Source: Chitinophaga varians (lineage in GTDB: Bacteria; Bacteroidota; Bacteroidia; Chitinophagales; Chitinophagaceae). Taken from it: a stretch of 64,000 nt of DNA. The notes below the pieces were generated by a model. That model searched no databases and was not told the DNA's origin. It saw only the letters and a program-made list of their open reading frames with translations. Position numbers and translations under genes: made by a program. The DNA lies in contig NZ_JABAIA010000002.1 in assembly GCF_012641275.1 (NCBI RefSeq), positions 1,240,001 through 1,304,000 of the forward strand. Direction: 5' to 3'. This document shows, one piece after another, positions 18,156-27,236 of the stretch (position 1 is its first letter; every line of letters begins with the position of its first letter).

Positions 18156-20435
18156 ATGATTACATCCGGAACAACAGGAGACCGTGCTTTCCCGACAGTG
18201 GACATCAACGCAGACCTGGTGATCACTGGCGGCGGACTGTCAGGCGTATGCGGCGCCATCACCGCTGCCCGGCAGGGACTGAAAGTGGTGCTGGTGCAAG
18301 ACCGCCCCGTGCTGGGCGGCAACGCAAGCAGTGAAGTACGTTTATGGATACTGGGCGCCACTTCCCATATGGGCAACAACAATCGCTGGGCCCGTGAAGG
18401 CGGACTGGTAAATGAAATACTCGTGGAGAACACTTTCCGTAACCCGGAAGGCAATCCGGTGATTTTTGATATGGTCCTGCTGGACAAAGTCACACAGGAA
18501 CCCAATATCACCCTGTTGCTGAACACTGCCGTTTATGCAGCGGAGAAAAAGGACGAAGTCACCATCGATGCGCTGAAGGCCTTTTGCAGCCAAAATCAAA
18601 CTACCTATAACTTAACGGCCCCCTTGTTTTGCGATGCCTCCGGTGACGGTGTGGTTGGCTTCCTGGCCGGCGCTGCTTTCCGCATGGGCGCCGAAAGCCG
18701 GGACGAATTCGGGGAGATGTTTGCGCCTTCCGCCGAATACGGTGAACTGCTGGGACACTCCCTTTATTTCTACAGCAAAGACACCGGTCGGCCGGTGAAG
18801 TACACCCCGCCTGCTTTTGCGCTGAAAGACATTACCACCATACCCCGTTTTAAATCCTTCAACGCCGGCGATTTCGGCTGTAAGCTGTGGTGGATAGAAT
18901 ATGGCGGACGGCTGGACACCGTACACGATACGGAAAAAATCAAATGGGAATTATGGAAGGTGATATACGGCGTGTGGGATTATATCAAGAATTCCGGCAA
19001 CTTCCCCGAAGCCGAGACGCTTACCCTGGAATGGGTGGGTATGATACCAGGCAAAAGAGAGAGCCGCCGTTTTGAAGGTGACTATATGATGGTGCAACAG
19101 GACATCATAGCACAACGCAGGCATACAGACGCAGTGGCCTTCGGCGGCTGGTCCGTGGACCTGCACCCTGCTGATGGTGTTTTCAGCGAGAAGCCCGGCT
19201 GTAACCAGTGGCACAGCAAAGGCATTTACCAGATACCTTACCGCAGTCTCTACAGCCGTAATATCCGTAACCTGTTCCTCGGCGGCCGCATCATCAGCGC
19301 TTCCCATGTGGCCTTTGCCTCCACCCGTGTGATGGCCACGGCAGCCTATGCCACACAGGCCGCAGCCATGGCGGCGGTTATCTGCAAAGAGCAGCAGGTA
19401 TTGCCGGGTGATATTTTTTATAAAGGACTGGTGCCGCTGCTGCAAAAACGATTGCAGCAAACAGGCCAGCATATACCCGGGCTGCAGCTACGGGATACCG
19501 ACGACCTGGTGCAAGCCGCCACTATCCATGCTTCCAGTGAACTGGTATTTACCGGTTTCCCCGGGACATCCTTCGTACAGCCGTTACAGTTGTCTGTGGC
19601 GCAGCTGCTGCCTTTACCGAAAGGCGACATCGGCCCGATAGTGTTTCATGCTGATGCTACCGAAGATACCACACTGGAAGTGGAGCTGCGTATCACCAGC
19701 AGGAGCGGTAATCATACACCGGACGTGACTTTGGAGAAACAGGTTATTGCACTGCATCCGGGAAGGAACTGTGTGCGGTTGCAGTTCGGCACCATACTGG
19801 AAAACGATGGTTACGCGTTTATCATCTTCCATAAAAATCCGTTGGTACAGCTACATCGTACCACCAAAAGGCTTACCGGCGTGTTGTCTGTTTTTAATAC
19901 TGTCAACAAAGCGGTTTCCAACTACGGTAAACAAACGCCGCCCGAAGATATTGGCATGGAGGCATTTGAATTCTGGTGCCCACAGCGCCGTCCGGAAGGG
20001 CATAATATTGATCTGAAATATGAAGCTGGTATTCCGCTTTTTCAGGCAGAGAATATCCGCAACGGAACAGACAGGCCTGTCAGCAGTCCCAATGCCTGGG
20101 TGGCCGATTGGACAGACCCTGCGCCGCAGCTCACGTTACGCTGGGATGCTCCGGTGACCATCAGCCGTATCGACCTTTTCTTTGACGCAGACTATGACCA
20201 TCCGATGGAATCGGTGCTGATGACACATCCTGAAACGGTGATGCCTTTCTGCGTGCGCAGCTACCGGATAAAAAATGCCGTAGGTCTTGTGCTGGCCGAG
20301 GTGACCGGCAACTATCAAACGCATAACCAGCTACAGTTACAACAGCCACTCACTACTGATCAGCTGATACTGGAAATAGACCATCCTTCCGCCGACGTTC
20401 CGGCTGCTGTATTTGCGGTACGCTGCTATGCCTGA
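18156..20435 (+). CDS. FAD-dependent oxidoreductase (FAD_oxidored type) with C-terminal beta-rich domain
   Basis: 759 residues, no signal peptide. An N-terminal dinucleotide-binding motif (DLVITGGGLSGVCGAITAARQGLKVVLVQDR, about residues 18-50) followed by PVLGGNASSEVR is typical of the FAD_oxidored family often found beside glycan-use loci. Further FAD-domain motifs are FCDASGDGVVGFLAGA and the GGRIISASHVAFASTRVMATAA segment near residue 380. From about residue 550 the protein looks beta-rich, perhaps a galactose-binding-like domain. The substrate is unknown; oxidation of a sugar or sugar derivative is a reasonable guess. It has its own promoter and LacI-type operator, separate from the SusC operon but probably in the same regulon. 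Confidence 0.82.
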   Translation: MITSGTTGDRAFPTVDINADLVITGGGLSGVCGAITAARQGLKVVLVQDRPVLGGNASSEVRLWILGATSHMGNNNRWAREGGLVNEILVENTFRNPEGNPVIFDMVLLDKVTQEPNITLLLNTAVYAAEKKDEVTIDALKAFCSQNQTTYNLTAPLFCDASGDGVVGFLAGAAFRMGAESRDEFGEMFAPSAEYGELLGHSLYFYSKDTGRPVKYTPPAFALKDITTIPRFKSFNAGDFGCKLWWIEYGGRLDTVHDTEKIKWELWKVIYGVWDYIKNSGNFPEAETLTLEWVGMIPGKRESRRFEGDYMMVQQDIIAQRRHTDAVAFGGWSVDLHPADGVFSEKPGCNQWHSKGIYQIPYRSLYSRNIRNLFLGGRIISASHVAFASTRVMATAAYATQAAAMAAVICKEQQVLPGDIFYKGLVPLLQKRLQQTGQHIPGLQLRDTDDLVQAATIHASSELVFTGFPGTSFVQPLQLSVAQLLPLPKGDIGPIVFHADATEDTTLEVELRITSRSGNHTPDVTLEKQVIALHPGRNCVRLQFGTILENDGYAFIIFHKNPLVQLHRTTKRLTGVLSVFNTVNKAVSNYGKQTPPEDIGMEAFEFWCPQRRPEGHNIDLKYEAGIPLFQAENIRNGTDRPVSSPNAWVADWTDPAPQLTLRWDAPVTISRIDLFFDADYDHPMESVLMTHPETVMPFCVRSYRIKNAVGLVLAEVTGNYQTHNQLQLQQPLTTDQLILEIDHPSADVPAAVFAVRCYA

Positions 20436-20441
20436 ACATTA

Positions 20442-20473
20442 ACAACATCTTAGCCCCGGGGCTAAGATGTTGT
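20442..20473 (+). terminator. Perfect 32-bp palindrome terminator
   Basis: ACAACATCTTAGCCCC (20442-20457) is followed directly by its exact reverse complement (20458-20473), then CTTATTTTG. It begins 7 bases after the oxidoreductase stop codon and is almost certainly its terminator. Confidence 0.8.
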
Positions 20474-20893
20474 CTTATTTTGCTGTAGCTAGAATAGTTA
20501 GCCCTGTCTTTTTATTCCTGTAACCCTTTTCTGTATTGCTTTTGAGAGATGTCTGCTGTTTGCGGTTTTTTTTTATCCAAGTTAATTTTAGTAAAGAACT
20601 GGTTAAATATAATGTAATCACCTACCCCGATGTGACCTAATTTCAACCCATCATCAGGAAACTGAAAAATATTGTTATTGCGCCGAGAGGATATCAACCA
20701 CAAAACAGGTGGCAGTATAAAACTGTGCCGGTAATTTTTTGATCGCTTTAAAAGAACACAACAAGGTGTGCTGTTAATGACGGCACGCGGTAATTCACGT
20801 ATACAAAAAACAGATCTATAGCTGTCTCAATGAAATCGCTTACAAGCACCGGCGGATATATGGCCGGCTGATCATTCTATCAATATAACACTT
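20474..20893. other. Intergenic region upstream of SusC, no confident gene
   Basis: About 420 bases. A minus-strand frame (20512-20703, extendable upstream without an ATG) is open but lacks a ribosome site or recognisable motif; it could be a decayed remnant. The right part presumably holds the promoter of the next SusC gene, but I see no clear TAnnTTTG element or strong operator. Confidence 0.4.
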
Positions 20894-23800
20894 ATGAAAA
20901 GACAATTTTTGATAGCAGTCCTGCTGCTATTGGCGCTATCCGTTGCCTATGCGCAAGCCCCGGTCATATCGGGCAAAATTACCAGTAAGGACGGGGCGCC
21001 GGTGCCGGGCGCTTCTGTCCGCGTTAAAGGCGTCAATACCGGTGCAGCAGCTACAGCAGATGGTTCCTTCCACATCACCGCCAAAGAGGGTGATGTGCTG
21101 CTGGTGACAGCCATCGGCTACAGCACTGCCGAGATCAAAGTAGAAAAAAATGCGGTGATCAATATCACATTGGATGAAAACTCCCGTCAGATCAACGAAG
21201 TACTGGTGACAGCGTTGGGCATTAAACGTGATAAGCGGATGCTCACCTACAGCGTTGAAGAAGTAAAAGGCGCCGCGCTGGTAGACGCCAAACAGGACAA
21301 CGTAGTGAGTGCCCTCGCCGGTAAGGTGTCCGGCGTGCAGGTCACCAGCTCCAGTGGTGTGCCGGGCAGCTCTGCCAGGATCGTGATACGCGGGGCTACT
21401 TCGCTGGTGGGCAACAACCAGGCGTTGTTTGTGATTGACGGGGTACCGATGGACAACAGCGAAGCAGGCAACCCTAACGGCTCCATGTATTCCGGCGGTA
21501 CAGTAAACCGTGGCGGTGATATCGATCCTAATATCATCGAAAGCATGACCGTGCTGAAAGGCGCCGCTGCTACCGCGTTGTACGGTTCTGCCGCTGCCAG
21601 GGGCGCGGTGTTGATCACTACCAAAAACGGCAGCGGAAAAGGCCAGCAGGGAAAACCCAACCTGACTTTCAGCAGCAGCTATTCCTTTCAGAATCCTATC
21701 CTGCCGAAGTTCCAGGACAAATACGCACAAGGCAATAACGGCAAATACAGCGATGGTAACGCCGGCGTGCTGAACTCCTCCTCCTGGGGACCAGCTATTG
21801 ACACCCTGAAGGTAAACGGCGTGCCGGTGAAAAAACATGACCCCGCAAAAGAGTTTTTCAGGACCGGTCATACCTCTGATAACAATATTAACGTGTCCGG
21901 CTATACGGACCGTTCCAACTATATGGTGTCCTATTCTTACCTGAAGACCAACGGCACCATACCCAATACGGATTACAGCCGTCATTCGCTGTTTGTGAAA
22001 TATGGCGTGAAACTGCTGGACAACCTGCAACTGTCCACCCAGTTCAACTATATCCAGTCAGACAACCATCGTTACCTGGAAGGCAACAACTTCGTGAACC
22101 CGTTGTGGACCGTATACGGCGCGCCCATCTCCTGGGACCCGTTCCCGACCGTGAACGAAGACGGTTCGCAGCGTTTATACCGCGGCTCGCGCAACAACCC
22201 TTACTGGATACTGGACAATACCGGCCTGCGCGATCGTAACAATCGCATCATCCCCGTGGTTACCCTCAGCTACACGCCGCTGTCATGGCTTACCGTCACA
22301 GAACGGATAGGTTCCGATATGTATGTGACCACTACCGACTACCACGAGGCGCCCGGCGCCATCGGATGGGGCAACAACGGCAGCACACCCGTTAACGGCC
22401 AGATGTACAAACGCGATATCAAAAGCCAGCAGCTCAACCATGACCTGATGGTGGAGGCTAAGAAGGAGTTTAACAACGGCCTGTTCGCCAGCCTGCTGCT
22501 GGGTAACAACATCCTGGTCAACTACAACGATAATAATTACGTGCAGGGCGTGGGCATCTCCGTAGAGAAGCTGTATAACATCACCAACTTTGCAGAGGTC
22601 ACTTCCGCCTATAACTACTACCGCACACGGAAAGTAGGTTTCTATGCACAGGCCAACCTGGAATATAAACGGATGCTGACCCTCGCGCTCACCGGTCGTT
22701 ATGACGGCAGTTCCGTACTGTCTAAAGACAATCAGTTTTACCCTTACGGATCGGCCAGCGTAGGCTTCGTATTTACAGAGCCGCTGAAAATGGCAGATAA
22801 TCCCGTTTTCAATTTCGGTAAAGTAAGAGTGTCCTATTCCGCCGTGGGTAACGATAACGTAGGTCCTTACGCCCTCAGCAATCCCTATTACAGGGCTTCT
22901 CCGGGTGCTAACTTCCCGTTCTTCGGACAGAACGGCTATACGCTTACCAGCACCTACGGTTTCCCGCTGCGCAACGAAAAGCTGAAAGAATTTGAAGTGG
23001 GACTGGAGACCAAATTTTTCCGTAACAGGGCGTCGCTGGAAGTGTCTTACTTCGATAAAAAGAGCACTGACCTGTTAACGCCCGGTTCACCTGTTTCGCC
23101 CGCCACCGGCTTCACCGGCGCTTCCCTGAATGCAGGCGCTATGCAGAACAAAGGGGTAGAGGTTACACTGGGCATCACGCCGGTTAAAACCGCTAACCTT
23201 ACCTGGAACATCAACGTCAACTATACAAAAATTACCAACAAGGTGCTTAGTCTGGCCGACGGCGTGAACTACATTCAGTTTGCCGGCTTCACCAGCCCTG
23301 GCATATTTGCCTATGCCAACCAGCCTTATGGTGTGATTTATGGCAACTACTACCTGCGCAATGAAAACCATCAGCTGATCATTGACGATAATGGATATCC
23401 TATTATCAGCACAGACCTCGGTCCGATTGGCAATGCCACGCCGAAATGGCTGGGCGGCGTTTCCAGCTCCCTGAACTACAAAGGCCTTACTTTCTCCTTT
23501 GTACTGGACCATCGCCATGGTGGTGACGTGATCAACCTCGACAATTCCTATCTCTATTTTTATGGCACCGCCAAAGCGACGGAAAACCGCGGCGAAACAG
23601 TTGTATTGCCAGGTGTAAAACAATCTGACGGCAAACCGAACGACGTCGCCATTAAACTGGATGAAACCTACTACAGGAACTCATACTCCAAAGTGAGCGA
23701 AAGCAGTGTGGAAGACGGATCATTCCTGAAGCTGCGCCAGGTGTCCCTGAGCTATGACCTTGCCGCTTCACTGCTGAAGAACAAAGGTTTCCGTTCACTG

Positions 23801-23959
23801 GTGTTATCTGTTACCGGCACCAACTTCATCCTGCATAAAAACTATACCGGCTCTGACCCGGAAGTGAGCCTCGACGGCGCCGGCAACGGTCAGGGTTTCT
23901 CCAATTTCAACGTGCCTTCCAACCGCAGTGTGGTGGTAGGTTTGAAAGTGTCCTTTTAA
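20894..23959 (+). CDS. SusC/RagA-family TonB-dependent transporter
   Basis: 1021 residues with signal peptide (MKRQFLIAVLLLLALSVAYAQ), a carboxypeptidase-like domain (ISGKITSKDGAPVPGASVRVKG, AIGYSTAEIKV), plug (NEVLVTALGIKRDKRMLTYSVEEV, ATALYGSAAARGAVLITTKNG) and barrel ending in VVVGLKVSF. The TALGIKRDKR version of the plug box is typical of SusC proteins that pair with SusD_like proteins. No STN domain is present. Its SusD partner starts 21 bases after the stop. No enzyme genes follow, so the substrate cannot be inferred; peptides or oligosaccharides are both possible. Confidence 0.95.
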   Translation: MKRQFLIAVLLLLALSVAYAQAPVISGKITSKDGAPVPGASVRVKGVNTGAAATADGSFHITAKEGDVLLVTAIGYSTAEIKVEKNAVINITLDENSRQINEVLVTALGIKRDKRMLTYSVEEVKGAALVDAKQDNVVSALAGKVSGVQVTSSSGVPGSSARIVIRGATSLVGNNQALFVIDGVPMDNSEAGNPNGSMYSGGTVNRGGDIDPNIIESMTVLKGAAATALYGSAAARGAVLITTKNGSGKGQQGKPNLTFSSSYSFQNPILPKFQDKYAQGNNGKYSDGNAGVLNSSSWGPAIDTLKVNGVPVKKHDPAKEFFRTGHTSDNNINVSGYTDRSNYMVSYSYLKTNGTIPNTDYSRHSLFVKYGVKLLDNLQLSTQFNYIQSDNHRYLEGNNFVNPLWTVYGAPISWDPFPTVNEDGSQRLYRGSRNNPYWILDNTGLRDRNNRIIPVVTLSYTPLSWLTVTERIGSDMYVTTTDYHEAPGAIGWGNNGSTPVNGQMYKRDIKSQQLNHDLMVEAKKEFNNGLFASLLLGNNILVNYNDNNYVQGVGISVEKLYNITNFAEVTSAYNYYRTRKVGFYAQANLEYKRMLTLALTGRYDGSSVLSKDNQFYPYGSASVGFVFTEPLKMADNPVFNFGKVRVSYSAVGNDNVGPYALSNPYYRASPGANFPFFGQNGYTLTSTYGFPLRNEKLKEFEVGLETKFFRNRASLEVSYFDKKSTDLLTPGSPVSPATGFTGASLNAGAMQNKGVEVTLGITPVKTANLTWNINVNYTKITNKVLSLADGVNYIQFAGFTSPGIFAYANQPYGVIYGNYYLRNENHQLIIDDNGYPIISTDLGPIGNATPKWLGGVSSSLNYKGLTFSFVLDHRHGGDVINLDNSYLYFYGTAKATENRGETVVLPGVKQSDGKPNDVAIKLDETYYRNSYSKVSESSVEDGSFLKLRQVSLSYDLAASLLKNKGFRSLVLSVTGTNFILHKNYTGSDPEVSLDGAGNGQGFSNFNVPSNRSVVVGLKVSF

Positions 23960-23980
23960 TGAATATTTAAAGCTAGCTAC

Positions 23981-25393
23981 ATGAAAATAATTAGAACACT
24001 CGCCTTTATGGGTTGCGCAGTGCTCCTGACCACCGGGTGTAAAAAATTCCTGGATATCAACAATGATCCGAACAACCCGCTGACGGTAAATGAATCGTTG
24101 ATGTTATCACCGGTGGAAGTAGCCACCGCCAGCATGGTAATGGGCGGCGCCGGCAACTCCAGCACCGAAGTCATCTCCTACTGGATGCAGCACCTGTCAT
24201 TAAACCAGCAATCGCCCAACCTGGAGTCTTATTTTATGACCAGTGTGGATGTAAATAATGCCTGGAGTTATACGCTGTACACGACCATCTTCCAGAACCT
24301 GCAGGTGATGAACAACCAGGCTACTGCCGCGAAACGTTATCAGTACGTGGCTATCGGAAAAACCCTGTTTGCCTACAACCTGGCCTTCACCACCGACTTA
24401 TGGAATAACATTCCGTATTCCGAGGCATTCAAAATGCCACAGGTGACCAAGCCTAAATACGACAGCCAGGAATCGATATACAATGTTATCCAGCAGATGT
24501 TGGACAGCGCCTTGTATTACATGGACCAGCCGGCGAGCAAGATCGCTCCGGGTGAAGATGATTTCATCTACCAGGGTGATATGGACCAGTGGAGAAAGCT
24601 GGTGTACACCCTCAAGGCCCGCTATTATCTGCGGCTGACAAAAGCCCCGGGACATATCGCCGCCCAACAGGCGGACAATGCTCTCGCCGCGCTGGCGAAA
24701 GGTTTTGGCGGTAATATTGACAATGCCGCCGTGCCTTATCCCGGCACCGGCAACACTTCCAATCCATGGTATGCCATCACCAGGGCTGCTTCCGGCGGCG
24801 TGGTACTGGGCCAGTCATTTGTGGATTCCCTGAAGATCCGCAAGGACCCGAGGTTACCGATCATCGCCACTAAAAACAGCAACGGGGAGTATGTAGGCCG
24901 TAATGTAAACGACGCCCCGGTGTCCGACCTGAAAATGTTGTCCACTATCAACAGTTTTTACGCCGGCGCTACAGCGAAACTGTTTCTGATGACATATAGC
25001 GAGGCATTGTTCCTGAAAGCGGAAGCCACGTTTATCAAACAGGGCGCTGCTGCTGCGGAACCTGTCTACCGGGATGCCATTGCCGCCCATATGTCTATGC
25101 TGGGCGTAGAGCCTGCGGCGCAGCAGGCATACATCGCTTCAAGGCCGGCGCTTGATGCTGCCAATGCGATACAGCAGATTATCACTGAAAAGTACATAGC
25201 TGATTTCCTGTCGCCGGAAGCATACAACGACTGGCGGCGTACCGGGTATCCACAGCTGAAGCCATATACCGGCAGCACTTCAAAGGGTATTCCCAGAAGA
25301 TGGCCGTACCCGGCAGTAGAAGAACTGACCAATCCTCAACCAGATCAAAAGGCAACCATCAACGATCGTGTCTGGTGGGATACGAATAACTAG
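23981..25393 (+). CDS. SusD/RagB-family lipoprotein (SusD-like type)
   Basis: 470 residues with a lipoprotein signal (MKIIRTLAFMGCAVLLTTGCKKFLD, lipobox TGC). The segment DINNDPNNPLTVNESLMLSPVEVATA and the motifs GKTLFAYNLAFTTDLWNNIPYSEAF and EALFLKAEATFIKQG are typical of the SusD-like branch. The C-terminus contains IPRRWPYPAVEELTNP. It is the surface binding partner of the SusC protein encoded just upstream. A perfect terminator hairpin follows the stop. Confidence 0.93.
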   Translation: MKIIRTLAFMGCAVLLTTGCKKFLDINNDPNNPLTVNESLMLSPVEVATASMVMGGAGNSSTEVISYWMQHLSLNQQSPNLESYFMTSVDVNNAWSYTLYTTIFQNLQVMNNQATAAKRYQYVAIGKTLFAYNLAFTTDLWNNIPYSEAFKMPQVTKPKYDSQESIYNVIQQMLDSALYYMDQPASKIAPGEDDFIYQGDMDQWRKLVYTLKARYYLRLTKAPGHIAAQQADNALAALAKGFGGNIDNAAVPYPGTGNTSNPWYAITRAASGGVVLGQSFVDSLKIRKDPRLPIIATKNSNGEYVGRNVNDAPVSDLKMLSTINSFYAGATAKLFLMTYSEALFLKAEATFIKQGAAAAEPVYRDAIAAHMSMLGVEPAAQQAYIASRPALDAANAIQQIITEKYIADFLSPEAYNDWRRTGYPQLKPYTGSTSKGIPRRWPYPAVEELTNPQPDQKATINDRVWWDTNN

Positions 25394-25407
25394 AAGGAAA
25401 AATGGAC

Positions 25408-25431
25408 AAGGCCGGCTGTTTAGCCGGCCTT
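25408..25431. terminator. Bidirectional intrinsic terminator
   Basis: Perfect 10-bp stem AAGGCCGGCT (25408-25417) and AGCCGGCCTT (25422-25431) with a GTTT loop and T-rich flank on the plus side. It separates the convergent SusD and isomerase genes and can serve both. Confidence 0.88.
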
Positions 25432-25432
25432 T

Positions 25433-25816
25433 TTATTGCCCGAAAAACCGGTCCCCGGTTGTGTTGCGCGGATCAATCAGTGATCTGTTGCTGTAGGTGG
25501 CCCGCTCGAATTCATCTATGTTGACAGATAGAAACGACACGTCCGGCAGCAAGGGGGCCAGCTGGCTGGTGATCGTCCTGGAAAGACCGGCCTGTTCCGC
25601 GGTGGTGCGTCCGCCCATGATACTGCCAAAGATGTGCAGGAAGCTGTCTTTGTCTGTTCCCAATTGATAAAGTTCGTAGGGCCGTAACCGTACCTTGATA
25701 TCATTTTCAGCGAAAAGACCTGTTGATTCCGCCGCCTTGTAAACGGTGTCCATGATAACTTCCGCAGGTTGCATGTCCAGTACGTTTTGGGAACATTCTA
25801 TCACAAAATGTGGCAT
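25433..25816 (-). CDS. 5-carboxymethyl-2-hydroxymuconate delta-isomerase-like tautomerase
   Basis: 127 residues from ATG 25816, chosen because it yields MPHFVIECSQNV: removal of Met exposes the catalytic N-terminal proline (Pro1) that defines the tautomerase superfamily, and MPHF(I/V)xECS is the family start. The longer start (25825) would bury the proline. Other conserved points are VRLRPYELYQ and FLHIFGSIMGGR. The family isomerises 5-carboxymethyl-2-hydroxymuconate in homoprotocatechuate degradation, but no other gene of that pathway is nearby, so its true substrate here is uncertain. Transcribed alone, convergent with SusD. Confidence 0.82.
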   Translation of the reverse strand: MPHFVIECSQNVLDMQPAEVIMDTVYKAAESTGLFAENDIKVRLRPYELYQLGTDKDSFLHIFGSIMGGRTTAEQAGLSRTITSQLAPLLPDVSFLSVNIDEFERATYSNRSLIDPRNTTGDRFFGQ

Positions 25817-25915
25817 ATGAAGCATGGTTTGGTGATATTCAAATTTAACGGTAAGCCTTTAATTGACGGATTTTATTATTTTAAATGCCAAACGTTATAA
25901 ACAACCTACAACCTC

Positions 25916-27190
25916 ATGAAATATTGTTTAACAGCTTTTCTGCTGATGATGGTAAGTCATACCATGTTTGCCCAGCATCAATTTGGCGCTTCCCGCCAGC
26001 TTTTTAAGGTAGATGATAAGGTTTTTGCCACCCCTGCTGTCTATGGTGAATCGATACTCGTAGCGGGTATGAACGGTCGTCTGTACGCGGTCAACAAGAA
26101 GACAGGCGCCGTAAAATGGACTGCTGCGGTAAAGAAGGGTATTGCTACGGGGCTGACCGTGTCCGGCAACACGGTCTTTGCCGGCAGTTATGACGGTCAT
26201 TATTACGCTTTTGACGCCCGTAACGGAAAGCAGGTCTGGAAATTCCGCACCGGTGGCGAACGCATGATCGGCGCCAAAGGACTGTGGGAAATGAAGCCCG
26301 ATACCATGTATATGGAAGATCAGTATGACCTTTATCTGTCTTCCCCCGCTACAGACGAGACGGCTGTTTACTTTGGCAGCAGTGACAGCTGCATCTACGC
26401 CCTTGATAAAAATAGCGGTAAGCTGCGCTGGAAATTTCATACCAACGGACCGGTACATGGCGGCGCCGCCTGTTCGCAGGGCATTGTGCTGGCAGGCAGC
26501 TGGGATACTTACGTATACGCGTTGGAGGTAGCTTCGGGCAAACTGCTGTGGAAATTCAAAACAATGGAAGACGTGAAGTACCATCATGTGCTGGAAGGCA
26601 TACAGGCCGCGCCTGTGGTGGCCGGCAATACAGTATATATCGGTGCCAGGGACGCCCGGTTGTATGCGCTGGACCTTCACACCGGCAGCAAACAGTGGGA
26701 GTACAGCGCCGGTGACGCCTGGATAGTAGGAGCGGCAGCAGTAGCTAACGGGCACGTATATGTGGGCACGTCCGACAGTTACCTGATGGTGGGCCTGGAT
26801 GCCGCCACCGGGAAAGAACTGCATCGCCACAAAGGCGGCGGTTACGTTTTCGGGGCACCGGCGTTGTCAGGCACAGCACTGTGCTACGGTGATTTCACAG
26901 GCCGGCTGTTCCTGGTGAACAGAGACCATCCGCAACAGATAGATAGTTTTGATACGCCGGGCCGGAAACAACTGGCAGCGCAGCACCTGGACAGCGCGGG
27001 CCGTATCCGCTTCCGCCATCTGGCCGCAGGCGCTGACCCGGCGTTGTTTTCCGCCACGGTGGCGGTGATGGACAAGTTGTATCAGCTGGAACCTTTTGCG
27101 ACCACGCCTGTCATAGAAAATAACATCGTATATGCAGTAACGGCTACTGGCCGGTTGTACGCTATTGAACTAACCCAAAAAGAAAAATAG
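25916..27190 (+). CDS. Secreted PQQ-like beta-propeller repeat protein
   Basis: 424 residues with a signal peptide (MKYCLTAFLLMMVSHTMFAQ) and no lipobox. The sequence has repeated blades containing the pattern ALD..SGK..WKF (for example YALDKNSGKLRWKFHT, YALEVASGKLLWKFKT, YALDLHTGSKQWEYS), about seven or eight in all, typical of PQQ-like or BamB-like propellers. Family members include quinoprotein dehydrogenases and scaffolds; the metal- and PQQ-binding residues of true dehydrogenases are not evident, so a binding or scaffold role is more likely. Monocistronic; a GC-rich inverted repeat (GGGGG/CCCCC, about 27205-27230) lies downstream. Confidence 0.82.
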   Translation: MKYCLTAFLLMMVSHTMFAQHQFGASRQLFKVDDKVFATPAVYGESILVAGMNGRLYAVNKKTGAVKWTAAVKKGIATGLTVSGNTVFAGSYDGHYYAFDARNGKQVWKFRTGGERMIGAKGLWEMKPDTMYMEDQYDLYLSSPATDETAVYFGSSDSCIYALDKNSGKLRWKFHTNGPVHGGAACSQGIVLAGSWDTYVYALEVASGKLLWKFKTMEDVKYHHVLEGIQAAPVVAGNTVYIGARDARLYALDLHTGSKQWEYSAGDAWIVGAAAVANGHVYVGTSDSYLMVGLDAATGKELHRHKGGGYVFGAPALSGTALCYGDFTGRLFLVNRDHPQQIDSFDTPGRKQLAAQHLDSAGRIRFRHLAAGADPALFSATVAVMDKLYQLEPFATTPVIENNIVYAVTATGRLYAIELTQKEK

Positions 27191-27236
27191 CTGGTTAAAA
27201 TAACGGGGGGACGGCTTTGTGGCGCCCCCGCTGCTG

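Noticed and set aside
20512..20703. Minus-strand frame of 63 codons starting with TTG
   Set aside because: No plausible start signal, motif or neighbour. A decayed remnant is possible but unsupported.
20936..22030. 364-codon minus-strand frame
   Set aside because: Antisense shadow of SusC without any motif.
25789..25798. GGGAACATTC, resembling one LacI operator arm
   Set aside because: Only a partial match, single, and inside the coding sequence of the isomerase.
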